Shown: positions 42,606-53,882 of the stretch, piece after piece
How positions within the stretch are numbered: the stretch's first letter is position 1
Layout of the letters: each line of letters starts with the position of its first letter
Notes under the pieces: model-generated
The model's database searches: none
Seen by the model: the letters and a program-made list of their open reading frames with translations, nothing else
What the model was told of the DNA's origin: nothing
Position numbers and translations under genes: made by a program
DNA from: Anagrus nilaparvatae
Lineage: Eukaryota; Arthropoda; Insecta; Hymenoptera; Mymaridae
Direction of reading: 5' to 3'
Assembly (NCBI GenBank): GCA_022575985.1
Contig: JAKSXM010000007.1
Coordinates: 66,804,501 to 66,868,500, forward strand
Length of the DNA stretch: 64,000 bases

Positions 42606-44170
42606 ATTGTTTATTTGCCCAACTACAAAATTTGATACATAGATATAACATTGTAACACTATAGCTAATTGAATATAAGTATATAAAGTTTATAAATTTT
42701 TGGTAATTTGAATAAAAATAGAGATAAAATAAAATAAAATCAAATTAACAGCATAATAGTAGCAGTAGTAAGTACAATAGTACGTAACAGTAGCATTTAA
42801 CAATTAGAATTTATAATAATAAATCATCGTCAGTAAATAAGAAGTAGTAAAAGAAATATAAACATATTAATATATAATAGCACCAAGTTAAAATAACGTA
42901 AGTCAATATCATAATTTTTATATATTTTAATTTTATAAGTTAATCGCACTTAAAGACCGAGCCATCATGATTTAAGGTCTTTAAGTGAGCAGTTAAGGCT
43001 GTCTTAGAAGAGTTTAAGAAAGGAAGGAACCTTATTTTAGAAGAAAGCGAATTCCAGCTTTTTGTACCTTGTACTTGAAAGGATGAGTTGCCATGCCATT
43101 TTTCAAGATCAGGCATAGCCAGTTCATGAGTTAGTAAATCACCTCTAGCTGTTTCTTTGGTGATGTATTTAATAAAAGTATGAGCTAAATATTCAGGTCT
43201 ACCTAAGCGAAGAATTTCGTACATAATGAGTAATGTAAAATATAATCTGCGCATATAAATGGTTAGCCATCCCGATTTTTCTATATATGGAGTAATGAGA
43301 CTGTCCCTACGAATTCCAAAAATATACCTTAAGCAAGAATTGCTCAGTCTCTGTATTCTGTCATGTAAATTTGACGAACAGTCAAGATATAAAACAGAAT
43401 AAAAATCCAAATGAGGAGTAACCAGGGCCTGTACAAGTTTAATTCGCAGAGATTCCGTAGTACATTGTCTAACAAACCTGAGTATACAGAGGACTCTATT
43501 GACTTTCTTGCCTATTGATGTTATGAACGCTTTCCAATTTAATTTATTATCTAAGATGACACCTAGACTTTTCACTTCTTTAACAAACAGCACAGTAACA
43601 CCTTCACTTATTTTAACACCAGGAAGCTTTAATTTATCTATTTGGTCCAAAATAACTTGTACCAAAATAGATGACCTTTGTTTTGTCAGGCTTAAGTCTC
43701 AGAGAGACAGTTTAAGCCCAGGTATTGATATTATAGGCTGCTAATAGCTTCTCAATAGCTTCATGTATATTTTCTGGTGAAATCTGTATATAATTATATT
43801 TGTAGATCGTCTGTATAGAAAAGTTGATGGATGTCCTCATGAAGATAGTCTTTAACGTTATTGATATAAATGCAGAACAAAAGAGGACCTAAAACCGACC
43901 CCTATGGGACACCAAGGTTAACTTCAAGTGGATCAGAGGTTAATGATGACTATTATTGGTGACTTGTAGTTGCCATCCGTGAAGATAAGATTTGATCCGT
44001 AGTAAGGCATTTTTTGAAAAACCCATTAATATTAATTTTTCAATCAACAAAGATGATAGAAGCATAGAAGAAGGTGAAGGACTTGCTCTGTTGACTAAGG
44101 CAATCATTTTTTTGTTTAGATTGTTTGTATTGAACCATAGTTTTGCTTTAGGTCTTTCAGTCATTTTTAA
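42606..44170 (-). pseudogene. CR1/Jockey-like non-LTR retrotransposon, 5' truncated
   Basis: On the minus strand, 44164-43943 carries LLIEKLILMGFSKNALLRIK (after motif A). 43925-43800 carries LEVNLGVP, a stop region, GPLLFCIYINNVKDY and FYTDDL (motif C with YADD changed to YTDD). 43665-42940 is an open 241-codon stretch with VKSLGVILDNKLNWK, LVTPHLDFYSVLYLD, RLSNSCLRYIFGIRRD and SFQVQGTKSWNSLSS, the usual C-terminal region. At least two frame breaks separate the parts. A 3' UTR and a short-repeat tail follow (42567-42940). No endonuclease domain remains. Confidence 0.8.
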
Positions 44171-44929
44171 ATAAATTTAGTACTTTTCTTAATTTCTAGT
44201 AATCTTACTGCTGTTTTTTATGATATAATTTATAAAAGACCAAGATATAGATTTTTTAGACCAAGACGAGATTTAAAAAAATCTGGGTCATGTCTGCAAA
44301 AATCTGCTTGTGGAAAGCGAAATCCCCAACTTAAATTTTTTTATTATTTTATTAGCTACCATTGCCGAAAAAACAATTTGAACGATTTAAACTTTAAAAT
44401 TATTTATTTCCAAATTTTTACCCAATTCATATTTTAAATATACATTAGTTACAGTCTTTAATACCTAAATTAGTAAAAAATTACAAATTTTCACTGAAAT
44501 TTCTTAATCCTGAAAAAAAAAGAAAAAAAAAATTTTTTTGGTAATGCATTTTTTTTAATTAAAATTTGATAATGCATAAATATAGTTTACAGTGGCTCAA
44601 TCTATTGTATTTTGTTAAAATTTAACTGAATATTGCAGTTTGTATATTTTATATTATCATATTACGGTAAATAGTGAGAAGTCAAGGATTGAAAATTTAA
44701 TAAGAAAAAATTATTAAAAAAAAAAAGGAATTATAATTTTTTTAATTTAAATTTGAAATGAAATATTTTAGTAATGAAAAATAAATTACCAAAGTAAAGC
44801 TTTTTAGATTATGTTAAATAAAAAATTTTTTATTTAATTTTTTGTAAAATTTTCATGAAATTCTATCCAATACAGTAATTCAGAAAGTTTCTGTAAATTT
44901 AGCATAGGTAATTAAAAAACGCTGCCAAA

Positions 44930-47260
44930 CAATGAGCTTAATACTTCAATATGCCACAGATATCACCGATTACAAGCATGCAATCATACATACATTTCTA
45001 TTAACTTTTAAAAGTTATTTAAAAGTTATTTTTTTATTGATCAAAAATTTTGGTAAAAATTTTCAAAAAATTAATTACCAGATTCAAGATATCAGGTAAA
45101 AACCGTATTTTCAAATATAAGTACTTTCATGGAACTAAATGAAGTAATACACCAAAAAAAAAAAAAATATTTCAGTTTTTTAAATTATTTGTTTTTTTAA
45201 TTTTATGAAAAAAATTAGTTCTCTTATATTAATAAATTAGGTACTACGTCCAAAGAGAAAAAAAAGGACCCCGCACAAACGTTATGGGATTCGGGTTTCG
45301 GCGGAATCGGCTGAATTTTTGGAATGTTGTACATTTCGTCATCCTGAGTAAAAGTCTCAGTGGACACGAAGCTCCAAAGTGCTTTCTTCGGCTCCCACAA
45401 AGCTCCAAAGCTCCACAGATCCAACATAATTTATTACTGGAAAAGGTCATATTTTATTTTTTTAATGCATCTTTTGATAAATAAAAGTATATAGTCTTAT
45501 GTTTTTGAGGTCGCTAAATTCAAATCTGATGTCAGAAAAATGATATTGACAGTTGACAGCTGTCAAATAGCTGTCAAACGGTAATTTATAATCGGTATTT
45601 ATGAAAATAGCACATATATATATGTTTTTGTTGTCGCTGAATTCAAATCTGATGTCAGAAAAATAATATTGACAGTTGACAGCTGTCAACTAGCTGTCAA
45701 ACGGTAATTTATAATCGGGATTTATGATAATACCACATATATATATGTTTTTGTTGTCGCTGAATTCAAATCTAATGTCAGAAAAATGATATTGACAGTT
45801 GACAGCTGTCAACTAGCTGTCAAACGGTAATTTATAATCGGGATTTATGAAAATAGCATATATATATATATATATATGTTTTTGTTGTCTCTGAATTCAA
45901 ATCTGATGTCAGAAAAATGATATTGACAGCTGTCAACTTTAAATATCAATTTTTTGTCAGCAGATTTGAATTCAGTGACGACCAAAGCATATGAATATGT
46001 GCTGATTTTTTAAATCCCGATTACTTTCTACCATTTGACAGCTAGTTGACAGCTGTCAATATCATTTTCCTGACATCAGATTTGAATTCAGCGACAACAA
46101 AAACATATATGTGTCTTGGTTTTATAAATCCCAATTATAAACTACCTTTTGACAGCTAGTTGACAGCTGTCAACTGTCAATATAATTTTTCTGATATCAG
46201 ATTTGAATTCAGCGACAACAAAAACGTAAGACTATATACTTTTATTTTTCAAAAGATGCATTAAAAAAATAAAATATGACCTTTTCCAATAGTAAATAAT
46301 GTTGGATCTGTGGAGCTTTGGAGGTTTGTGCGAGCCAAAAAAAGCATTTTTGAGCTTCGTGCCCATTGAGAATTTTACTCAGAATGACGAAATGTACAAC
46401 ATACCAAAAATTCAGACAATTCCGCCGAAACCCGAATCCCATAAGGTTTGTGCGGGGTCCTTTGGTGTTTTTTGTATTTTTTTGTGATGAAAATTTTTGC
46501 GAGAATTTTGGTAAAAAAATTTTCAAAAAATTAATTATCAGATTCGAGATATCGAGTAAAAATCATGCTTTCCAATATAAGTACTTTCGTGGAAATAAAT
46601 AAGGTATTACCTCCAAATTAAAAAAAAAAAAAGTAGTTTCAGATTTTTGAAACTATTGAGATATTTGAAACAATTCAGATATTTGAAAATATTTTTGAAA
46701 AAAAAATTAGGTCTTAATTCCATAATGGTTGTGAAATTTCACCGGTTACAATATTTTCAGGTATTAGTACTTTCATGGAATTAAATGAGGATATATTATA
46801 CTATATTACACCTGAAAAAAAAAAAAATATTACAGTTTATTTAATTTTTTTGTTTATTTAATTTTGAGAAAAAAATTTTTTTAAAATTCGGTATCAGATC
46901 CAAAAAATTACTATAAACGAACTTTCTAAAACTAGTACTCTCATAGAAATAAATTAGGTACTACGTCCAAAAAGAAAAAAAATTTGGTGTTTTTTAATTT
47001 TTTTGTGAGAAAAATTTTAGGAAAAAAATTAAAAAAAAATAAATTATATGGTTCGAGTTATAGAGTAAAAACCAGAGAAGCCGTTTATAGCATAATGGAA
47101 TTAATATTGCATTTTTTTTTTGTTTTTTTAATTTTGAGAAAAAAATTTTGGAAAAATTCGATATCAGATCCAAAAAATTACTTTAAATGAACTGTCTAAA
47201 ACTAATACTCTCATAGAAATATATAAATTACTCTCATAAGTAAAGTTTCTTAGAGATAAG
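44930..47260 (+). repeat. Satellite-bearing element, with foldback inserted
   Basis: Begins 'GAGCTTAATACTTCAATATG' near 44934. Satellite landmarks lie near 45130, 45240, 46590, 46780, 46960 and 47215. The foldback 45266-46460 interrupts a C-type monomer: 'GTCCAAAGAGAAAAAAAA' on the left and 'TTTGGTGTTTTTTGTATT' on the right join to the normal monomer sequence. Confidence 0.75.
45266..46460. mobile_element. Foldback element with ~123-bp tandem repeats in its arms
   Basis: The outer ends are GGACCCCGCACAAAC and GTTTGTGCGGGGTCC. About 230 bp of unique arm on each side carry 'TTCGGGTTTCGGCGGAAT' and its mirror. Inside, four tandem units on the left (landmark 'GAATTCAAATCTGATGTCAG' near 45515, 45640, 45765, 45890) face about three inverted units on the right. 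Every unit includes TTGACAGCTGTCAA, a perfect palindrome. Total length is 1195 bp with no protein gene. The structure resembles FB/Galileo-type foldback transposons. Confidence 0.8.
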
Positions 47261-47640
47261 TAAAGTTTTTTACCAATAAGTAAAATTTCTGGTTAAATCT
47301 GATTTTTTGATCATTTTTTATATTTACGGCCTTTTTTAAATATTCATTCTTATGAACATGTTCCATTTTAAAATATTCTTACTTCTTTCTCAAAAACAGC
47401 CTTTTTAAAAAGCAATTTAAAAATTGGTAATTTTTTGAAAATTTTTAGAGTTATTTGGTTTTTTTATTGTCATAGAGAAAAACGGTTTTAAATCGCAGTT
47501 TTTAAGGCTTAAGCGCGCCTTACATATTGAAAAGCATGAGCGTCTCAGAAGTATGTAGTGATCAAAATAAATTTTTTTAAAAACAATTTGAAAAGTAAAA
47601 ACTTTGATCAGCTACTGACATTCAAAATTATTAACTAAAA
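47261..47640. other. Gene-less stretch
   Basis: AT-rich. A thrice-repeated phrase 'ATAAGTAAA(G/A)TTT' lies at about 47236-47290. Nothing else seen. Confidence 0.4.
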
Positions 47641-48035
47641 AGAGTAAAATAAAGAAGTTTTAATAATTCCATTTTTTAAATATATAATGTTCGTTTGTTT
47701 ATAAATTTTAAACTTAACCAAATAGAGTAATAGAAATAGAGTAATAAAATACAGAATTATAGTCCCCACACGTGTCTATTAAGGTTACTACTATTATAAT
47801 ATAATAACTGTAAAAAAGTTAATTTTAGAAAATAGCTTAATTTTACCTTGAATAAATAATTTATATATTTTTTGATTGACAGGGAAATTACTCTTTTCAT
47901 GTGTTATACTTTTTCAACAAGTCTCTATAAATAATTCCACAAGCTTAGGGTAATTTATACTGTAAAACTTGTTGCAAATTTATTTTTTCTTTTATGCAAT
48001 ACTGGGTACTTCACATAAATATATTAAATAGGAAT
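47640..48035 (+). repeat. Dispersed repeat family R, copy 2
   Basis: Close match to 13860-14235, including 'CGTGTCTATTAAGGTTACTA' and 'CTTTTATG(C/G)AATACTGGG'. A short duplication 'AGAGTAATA' is unique to this copy. Confidence 0.7.
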
Positions 48036-48901
48036 TATAATAGTCCAGGCGTTTGTGTAAAAAAAAGGTCAAAGCTGACATTTCTAAGAAAATGAATAAA
48101 TTTAACTAAAAAAGTGCGGAAAAAAAATTCCTGATTTTCAAGTCCCCCCCCCCCCTATTGATTCAAACAATTAAAAATAACCTTTTTTACCATTTTTAAG
48201 GGAACCAGTAGGTATTTTGGCAAATCTGACGTCAAAAATCAAGTTATAGGAGTGTACACCCTTATTTTTACCCTTTCACCCCCTAAAATTTAATATTTCT
48301 CAAAAACTAATTTTTTTTAATTTTTATTGGATCTACTAGGTATTTTGGGCCGGTAAATCAGATTCTGGCGTTAAAAACCAAGTTGAAGTGGTGTATCACC
48401 CTTATTTTAACTCTTTTAAACCTTAAAATTTAATATTTCTTAAAAACCGATTTTTTTTATTTTCGCGATATTTATTAGGTATTTTAGGCTACAAAGTTTA
48501 TTAACAAAATTTGATTCTCTATCTACAGATTTCAAAAAATAATGGAGGACAGGAGATACTTAGATATGTAGGATTGTTTGGAATTTTAATATTTGCATTT
48601 TAAATAATGGAAATTGTTTAAGGTAAAATAAAACATTAACAGATTCTAACAACATTTTGCTCTTTCTCGAATTTTTTATTAGCTTTATATTAAAAATTAA
48701 AAATTTTATTAAAAAATACTTAGAAATATACCATTTTATATAAATGTTTTATTTTCTCTTATACTTTATTTTAGTTTAATTCTCTTATATTAATTATTAA
48801 TTAATATTTACAAAACAACTTTTATTTAAGTCTTATGTTTTAAATAACAATTTTTTTTGCTTATTTTTACATTTTAATATTATTAATCATCAGAATCACT
48901 T
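48036..48901. other. Gene-less stretch with short internal duplication
   Basis: Two similar blocks at about 48180-48310 and 48310-48440 share 'AGGTATTTTGG', 'CACCCTTATTTTTAC' and 'TTAATATTTCT(C/T)AAAAAC', about 130 bp apart. No gene. Confidence 0.5.
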
Positions 48902-49210
48902 TCAGTCACCACATCTGCTTAGAAGCAGATAGAATATGTAGACATATTCTTCAAAATCTTCGCCTTGTATACCTTCTTCACCTTGTTCACATTCTTCACC
49001 TTCTTCTTTTTTTTCGTCGACTTCGTCATCTGGATTTTGAATTCTCGTAGTGTTAGTAAACGTAGAGTCATTACAATTGACACAAGCAGAAAAACACTCA
49101 ATACCACTTTTCTTACACACACATAAAAATCCACAACCAGTTTGGCAGCGACAAAAGACTATATTTAAAACCTTTTCAGGTGCGAATGGCTGGGTCATAA
49201 GTTTTGACAA
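48902..49210 (-). pseudogene. CXC-type cysteine-rich fragment from a transposon protein
   Basis: 102 codons: APEKVLNIVFCRCQTGCGF, then LCVCKKSGIECFSACVNC, then a long acidic tail. The spacing C-x-C-x3-C-x3-C-x-C-x5-C-x3-C-x2-C resembles the cysteine-rich block found near the C-terminus of many insect transposon-encoded proteins (related to Tesmin/TSO1 CXC motifs). It begins without upstream domains, so it is a fragment. It ends directly before a family R repeat. Confidence 0.45.
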
Positions 49211-49242
49211 AAAAATATTAATTTCAGTTCCATTAGAAATTT

Positions 49243-49352
49243 AACTATCTTATAACATATATACAATTTCTATTAGGGTTACTATTATTACAATGAAATA
49301 ACTGTAAAAATAACTATTATTCTTATATAAAGGTATAATAAAATTTAATTAT
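49243..49352 (+). repeat. Dispersed repeat family R, left half of split copy
   Basis: 'CTATCTTATAACATATATAC' to 'TTTAATTAT' matches 15195-15305. The right half resumes at 52849 after a 3.5-kb insertion. Confidence 0.7.
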
Positions 49353-50084
49353 ATTACTAGATACCGTCAACGACGGGTAGAGCGAAGCTGATCATATTTA
49401 AAATAGTTTAAATAATTTTAAAATTTTTCGGTTTTACAAGCTTTGCTCAGATTGAGCTTAAATATCAATCTTTAAGGTGTCAATCAGACGCAAAATTCAT
49501 TAATAATTATAACTCGTTCGATAATCTGTGAGTATAAATAAAACAAATCAACTTAAAAATTTTAATTCGTTTTAAAACATTTTTTTATAATGCACTTCAC
49601 TGCAAAAATAAAGTTTTTGATTTTTTCTGAGTTTTAATATTTTTTTTTTATAACTAAAAAAGGATGTTCGATACATTCGTAATACCAAATAACTCAAAAT
49701 TCTAATGCATCAGTTTATTATGTTGAAAAAACAGGCCGAAACGCCTGTATTTATTCCAGCAGGCCTTCTGGGCCTAGAAACGAAGGATTTAATGTTATTA
49801 AATAGGGTTTTTTGATAAATTTCACAGGAATTCTGCAACCTTTCTAATTAACCAAAACACTTCTGGTTGGCACCATTTTTTTGTGTAAGCGTCACTTTTT
49901 ATGCCCCAAAAACTGCAATTTTTTATCACAAATTCTCATACCTTTATAGTCCATTAAATCCCATAATGACCAATTTTTCAATTGCTCCCAAAAATGCAAT
50001 TTTTGAAAACAAAGGCTTTTAGATCTCAACATTTTTGTGATCTCAATTTTTTTGATCTCAACATATTGTGATGCGTCAAATTAT

Positions 50085-50160
50085 GATTTTTGATTTTTTG
50101 GCATATCAACACGATTTGGGACCTCAGGAAGCTAAAAAACCGGTTTTTAAAGAAAGTTTG

Positions 50161-50206
<46 letters not shown>

Positions 50207-50545
50207 GTGTGTGTAACCGGTGAAATTTCACAACCATTATGGAATTAAGAATTTTCAAACATTTTTTCATCAATTGAAAAAATCTGAAACTACTTTTTTT
50301 TTTTTTTAATTTGGATGTAATACCTCATTTATTTCCATGAAAGTACTTATATTTGAAAATATGGTTTTTATTCGATATCTCGAATCTGATAATTAATTTT
50401 TTTTTAAATTTGTTCCAAAATTTTTGATCAATAAAAAAAACTTTTTGAAGTTAATAGAAATGTATGTATGATTACTTGCTTGTAATCGGTGATATCTGTG
50501 GCAGAGGAACCTTAGTGCCAGCTAGTTGGCAGGGTATTTTATATT
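50085..50545 (-). repeat. Satellite-bearing element, short copy
   Basis: Starts with 'GGAAGCTAAAAAACCGG' and a (GT)n run (50161-50203), has an A-type landmark near 50320, and ends 'GAGGAACCTTAGTGCCAGC' then 'TAGTTGGCAGGGTATTTT'. Only one to two monomers are present, so array length varies widely between copies. Confidence 0.75.
50161..50203. repeat. (GT)n microsatellite
   Basis: A GT run at the conserved position of the satellite-bearing element. Confidence 0.9.
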
Positions 50546-52560
50546 CTCTTGTTTGATTTGCTTGAGTTGTTTTGGAGTTATGGTTTTACAAAGATAGAGA
50601 TCAAAATAGACACTTTTTGAAAAATCAAATTTGGGAGTTTATAAATTATTATATCTGGCTAATAAATAATTGAAGAGAGATAGGAAAGAAATTTTTGTAA
50701 ACTTGGAGCCAATACAAATTTTTTGAGACCTAAACCCTTTTCTCTATAGAAAATTGCAATTTTGGCATCAAATAATTGGTCATTTTTGGCAGAAAATGGG
50801 TATTCGGGCTGTTGATAATAACAGTAAGAGAATTATATTAAAAAATAGGCACAACCAGAAGTGTCTGATTTCTTAATGAGGTTGCAGCGTTCTATTAAAA
50901 ATTACCAAAGAACCCTATTTAAAAATGTCAAACTCTGTGTTTCTATAGTCCAAGAAGGCTTAATGGCATGAACGGAAGGTGGTAAAAAAAAAAAAAAAAA
51001 AAAAAAAAACAAATTCAAAAAATGGAATTAGGAGTCAAATTTACCTATAAGAACCGATTTGGAACTAAAAAAACAATATTTGAAGTTTTTGGGAAAAACT
51101 AAAACTATAAGGGTTGAAATCCAGTTAAATATCCCATAAACCTAAAAAATGTAAGTTTTTTGCACAAATAAGTAATTTTAAATGTTTTTTGGTATCATTT
51201 TTTTATTTTTATATTGATTTTTCCGTCATTTTTATTTTAGCCTCTTTTTCACCCCCATTACCCCTATTTTTGAAGCATTTGAAAGGGTTTTAAGTTAAAT
51301 CTGACTTCAGATTCGGTAAGAGCATGAAATTTTACTATAGACATGTAATTTAAAAGCCTCTATCTATACGGGAACTTATGTTTTTTTTTGACTTTCCGTT
51401 TACGTCCGCTTGGGCGTAAATGGGTTAAACTCCCCTCCTAAATAAAAATTTTGTTCTTTAAAAGTATTTTTAAATTCATTTAATCTAAGTCTTTGATGGC
51501 CAAAATACGGTTAAGTAGTTACCAAAATTTTATTTAAAAAAGAAGCAAATAAAAATAATCTTTTATCATGTAAAAGTTTTTTTTTCAGTTTCGGAGATAG
51601 TATAAACTTTTTGTACTCAGCCCTCATAGTCCAATTACGATTTTTGACGTTTAAGTCTTAATAGTTTCTTAATTTTTTTTTAAAAAATGTAATTAAATAG
51701 TTATTTTTGACCCTTCTTCTGAAACGTTGCAAAAATGAACCCTTAAAATCGGGTAGTTTTTGTTGTTTTCAGGGTGTTGTCATAATAATAGCCTAGTTTC
51801 TTATCCTATCAAATTTTTGTTGGTTTTAGTTTTTAGTGCAAGTTTTCATTCAAAGTCCGTCAGTTGTAAATTTTTCATGACCAATTTTAAAAGAAATCTC
51901 TCACCGATAGAATCTAAAAATCAAGTACCTTAAGTTGCTGCGAAAATTGCAATTATATTAATTTTATATTTTATTTATTTAATAAAACTAGCCTTTAGCA
52001 CTTTTATACAAAAGTTTAAACTAATTAAAAAAATCCGTTGTCAACCAGCTATTTCAGAAGCATTAAAAACCTCAGTTTGTAATCAATTCTCATATAAATT
52101 CAACGATAATGGAATTCCGCATAGAATGCATGTGGATAAAATTACATTTTCTTTGAACCAGGTTTAGTCCAATACAATATAATCTTAAGATTTAAAATAT
52201 TTTATTTGCATAAGATACTTAACGCCATCATATCATAAGCTCCAATTTTATTATTTTTAACTGTCTTTGAATACTTAACTAATTTTACAATACTGATAAG
52301 CAACTTGTCGATTTTTTTTAGTGGCCAACTTTGACCCGAAATATTGAGTTTGCAGTTGATTTGATCGCAAATTTGACATCAGATTCTGAAAGTTGAAACT
52401 TTATTACATGGGGGTATACATTTTGAAATACATAAATTTTGGTTTTGAAATTAATTTAGTATGCAAAAACAAAACTACACGTAGGTAGATAAGCTCTTGG
52501 GCGTCAAACGTGTAATTAAATAAAATGTCGATTAATGAATAACTAATAAAACTATATCTA
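50546..52560. other. Interior of the 3.5-kb insertion
   Basis: No protein family recognised on either strand. Contains an A-run at about 50984-51009. Frames are short and interrupted. Confidence 0.4.
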
Positions 52561-52672
52561 GTGTTCTTTTGCATTTTTATGATATTTCACTGATGCAAAG
52601 TTTATGCAAAAGCTATGAAATTTATCGCGCGGATAACATTTAGAAGGTTTTTCACCTGTATGAAGCAAAAGT
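52560..52672 (-). pseudogene. Single zinc-finger fragment in the 3.5-kb insertion
   Basis: The minus strand reads LHTGEKPSKC, then FHSFCINFASVKYHKNAKEH and a stop. This is a linker plus one finger whose cysteine spacing is wrong. A captured or decayed piece of a C2H2 gene. Confidence 0.45.
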
Positions 52673-52848
52673 ACAAGAATAAACTTGCCTTTAGAAATAC
52701 CAGATTGGGCTCAAAAACAATAGGGTTCATTAACTCGATAAAATAAACTCAGTTTTAAAAAATGAAAGCATTCCGTTTGATCGTTTTGGCTATATCGTGT
52801 CCGAAAGGTGTCGATTTTTGCATCCATTAAGGTAGAGCTTCGCTCTAT

Positions 52849-52980
52849 AATTATGTATAAATAATTTATATATTTTATGATTGACGGAGAAATTACTCCA
52901 TTTCATTCACTACACTTTATTCAACATATTTTTCTATAAATAATTGTTCTAACTTAGGGAAAAGTTTTTTATAATAGTTA
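52849..52980 (+). repeat. Dispersed repeat family R, right half of split copy
   Basis: 'TTATGATTGACGGAGAAATT' to 'CTTAGGGAAAAG' matches 15320-15412, completing the copy begun at 49243. Confidence 0.7.
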
Positions 52981-52984
52981 AAGA

Positions 52985-53580
52985 TAGTTGAATTCTCGAA
53001 AAGAATTGCTAATTGACCCTATTGTTGGTACCTCGGTAAGGTTTTTGGGGTCGTTGATAACAATTTTGAAGACAGATTTTTAAAAATCATAATGGTGGAC
53101 TCAAAATGGCGTATTCCTATCCTCATAAACGGTGGTTTCTGCTGTTTTAAGCATTTTTACGTTGTCTAGTAAGTTTTTCGGACTAGTTGTCACGATTCAG
53201 AGATAATACTATTAATTATCAAAATAGCTGGCTAAAAATGGTGGAATTCTAAACTCATAATCGGAAATAAATCCTATTTTAAGCATTTTAACGTTTTGCA
53301 TTATAAGTTTTTGGGATCGGTAATCACAATCCTGAAGTCAGATTTTTAATAATCAGATAATTAAAAATATGACCTCAGAATCGTAATTACTAGTGCAAAA
53401 AACTAGATAACGTAAATATGCTTAAAACAGCATAAATCGCTATTTGTGAGGTTAGAAATACGTCATTTTGAGTCCACCATTTTGATTTTTAAAAATCTCT
53501 TAAAATCGTGATCAGCTACCCCGAAAACCTTACTGGGGTACCAAAAATAGGCTCAATTAGTAATTGTTTTCAAGAATTTA
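52985..53580. repeat. Foldback element, about 0.6 kb
   Basis: The left arm ('GGTACCTCGGTAAGGTTTTT', 'GTGGACTCAAAATGGCGTA') is mirrored by the right arm ('TACGTCATTTTGAGTCCAC', 'AAACCTTACTGGGGTACC'). The middle adds a third, direct, degenerate copy of 'AGTTTTT(C/G)GG...GATTC', so the loop also repeats the arm theme. Confidence 0.7.
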
Positions 53581-53882
53581 CCTATCTTGCTAATATTTTA
53601 CCCATTTTTTATGATATAGCGTTCATTACTAAAAAACTTTTAATTATTTAAACTTGGACATCCGAAAATGAATGAAACCTTCAGTCACCAAAAATACATA
53701 CGTTTCACTGAGGTGGATCCATTCTCATGCTGATAAAACTTTTAGATGCATTTAACATTGCTGGCGCCTTGACTATAATGATAATAATAAGTTATTTTCT
53801 CTCTATGTATATAAAGAAAAGTCTAAAAAGTTGTATTAGTTCTTTTATTGCCTTTCTGATGTTAGGTTAAAAATATTTTTTA

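Larger units (their letters stand above)
49353..52848 (-). mobile_element. 3.5-kb insertion with Helitron-like end, splitting a family R repeat
   Basis: Inserted between the two halves of a family R repeat, with AATTAT on both sides (49347-49352, 52849-52854). On the minus strand the left end reads CCGTCGTTGACGG (perfect 5-bp hairpin), TATCTAG, then T, the Helitron 3' pattern. The right end carries TAGAGCTTCGCTCTA, and GTAGAGCGAAGCT lies near the left end, so both ends share a subterminal inverted motif as in Helitron2/Helentron elements. The TC start expected of classic Helitrons was not found. The insertion contains a satellite-bearing element (50.08-50.55 kb) and a zinc-finger fragment (52.56-52.67 kb) but no Rep/helicase. 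Confidence 0.5.

Noticed and set aside
45224..46602. Frames on both strands around 45.2-45.7 and 46.2-46.6 kb
   Set aside because: They are reciprocal translations of the mirrored arms of the foldback element, not genes.
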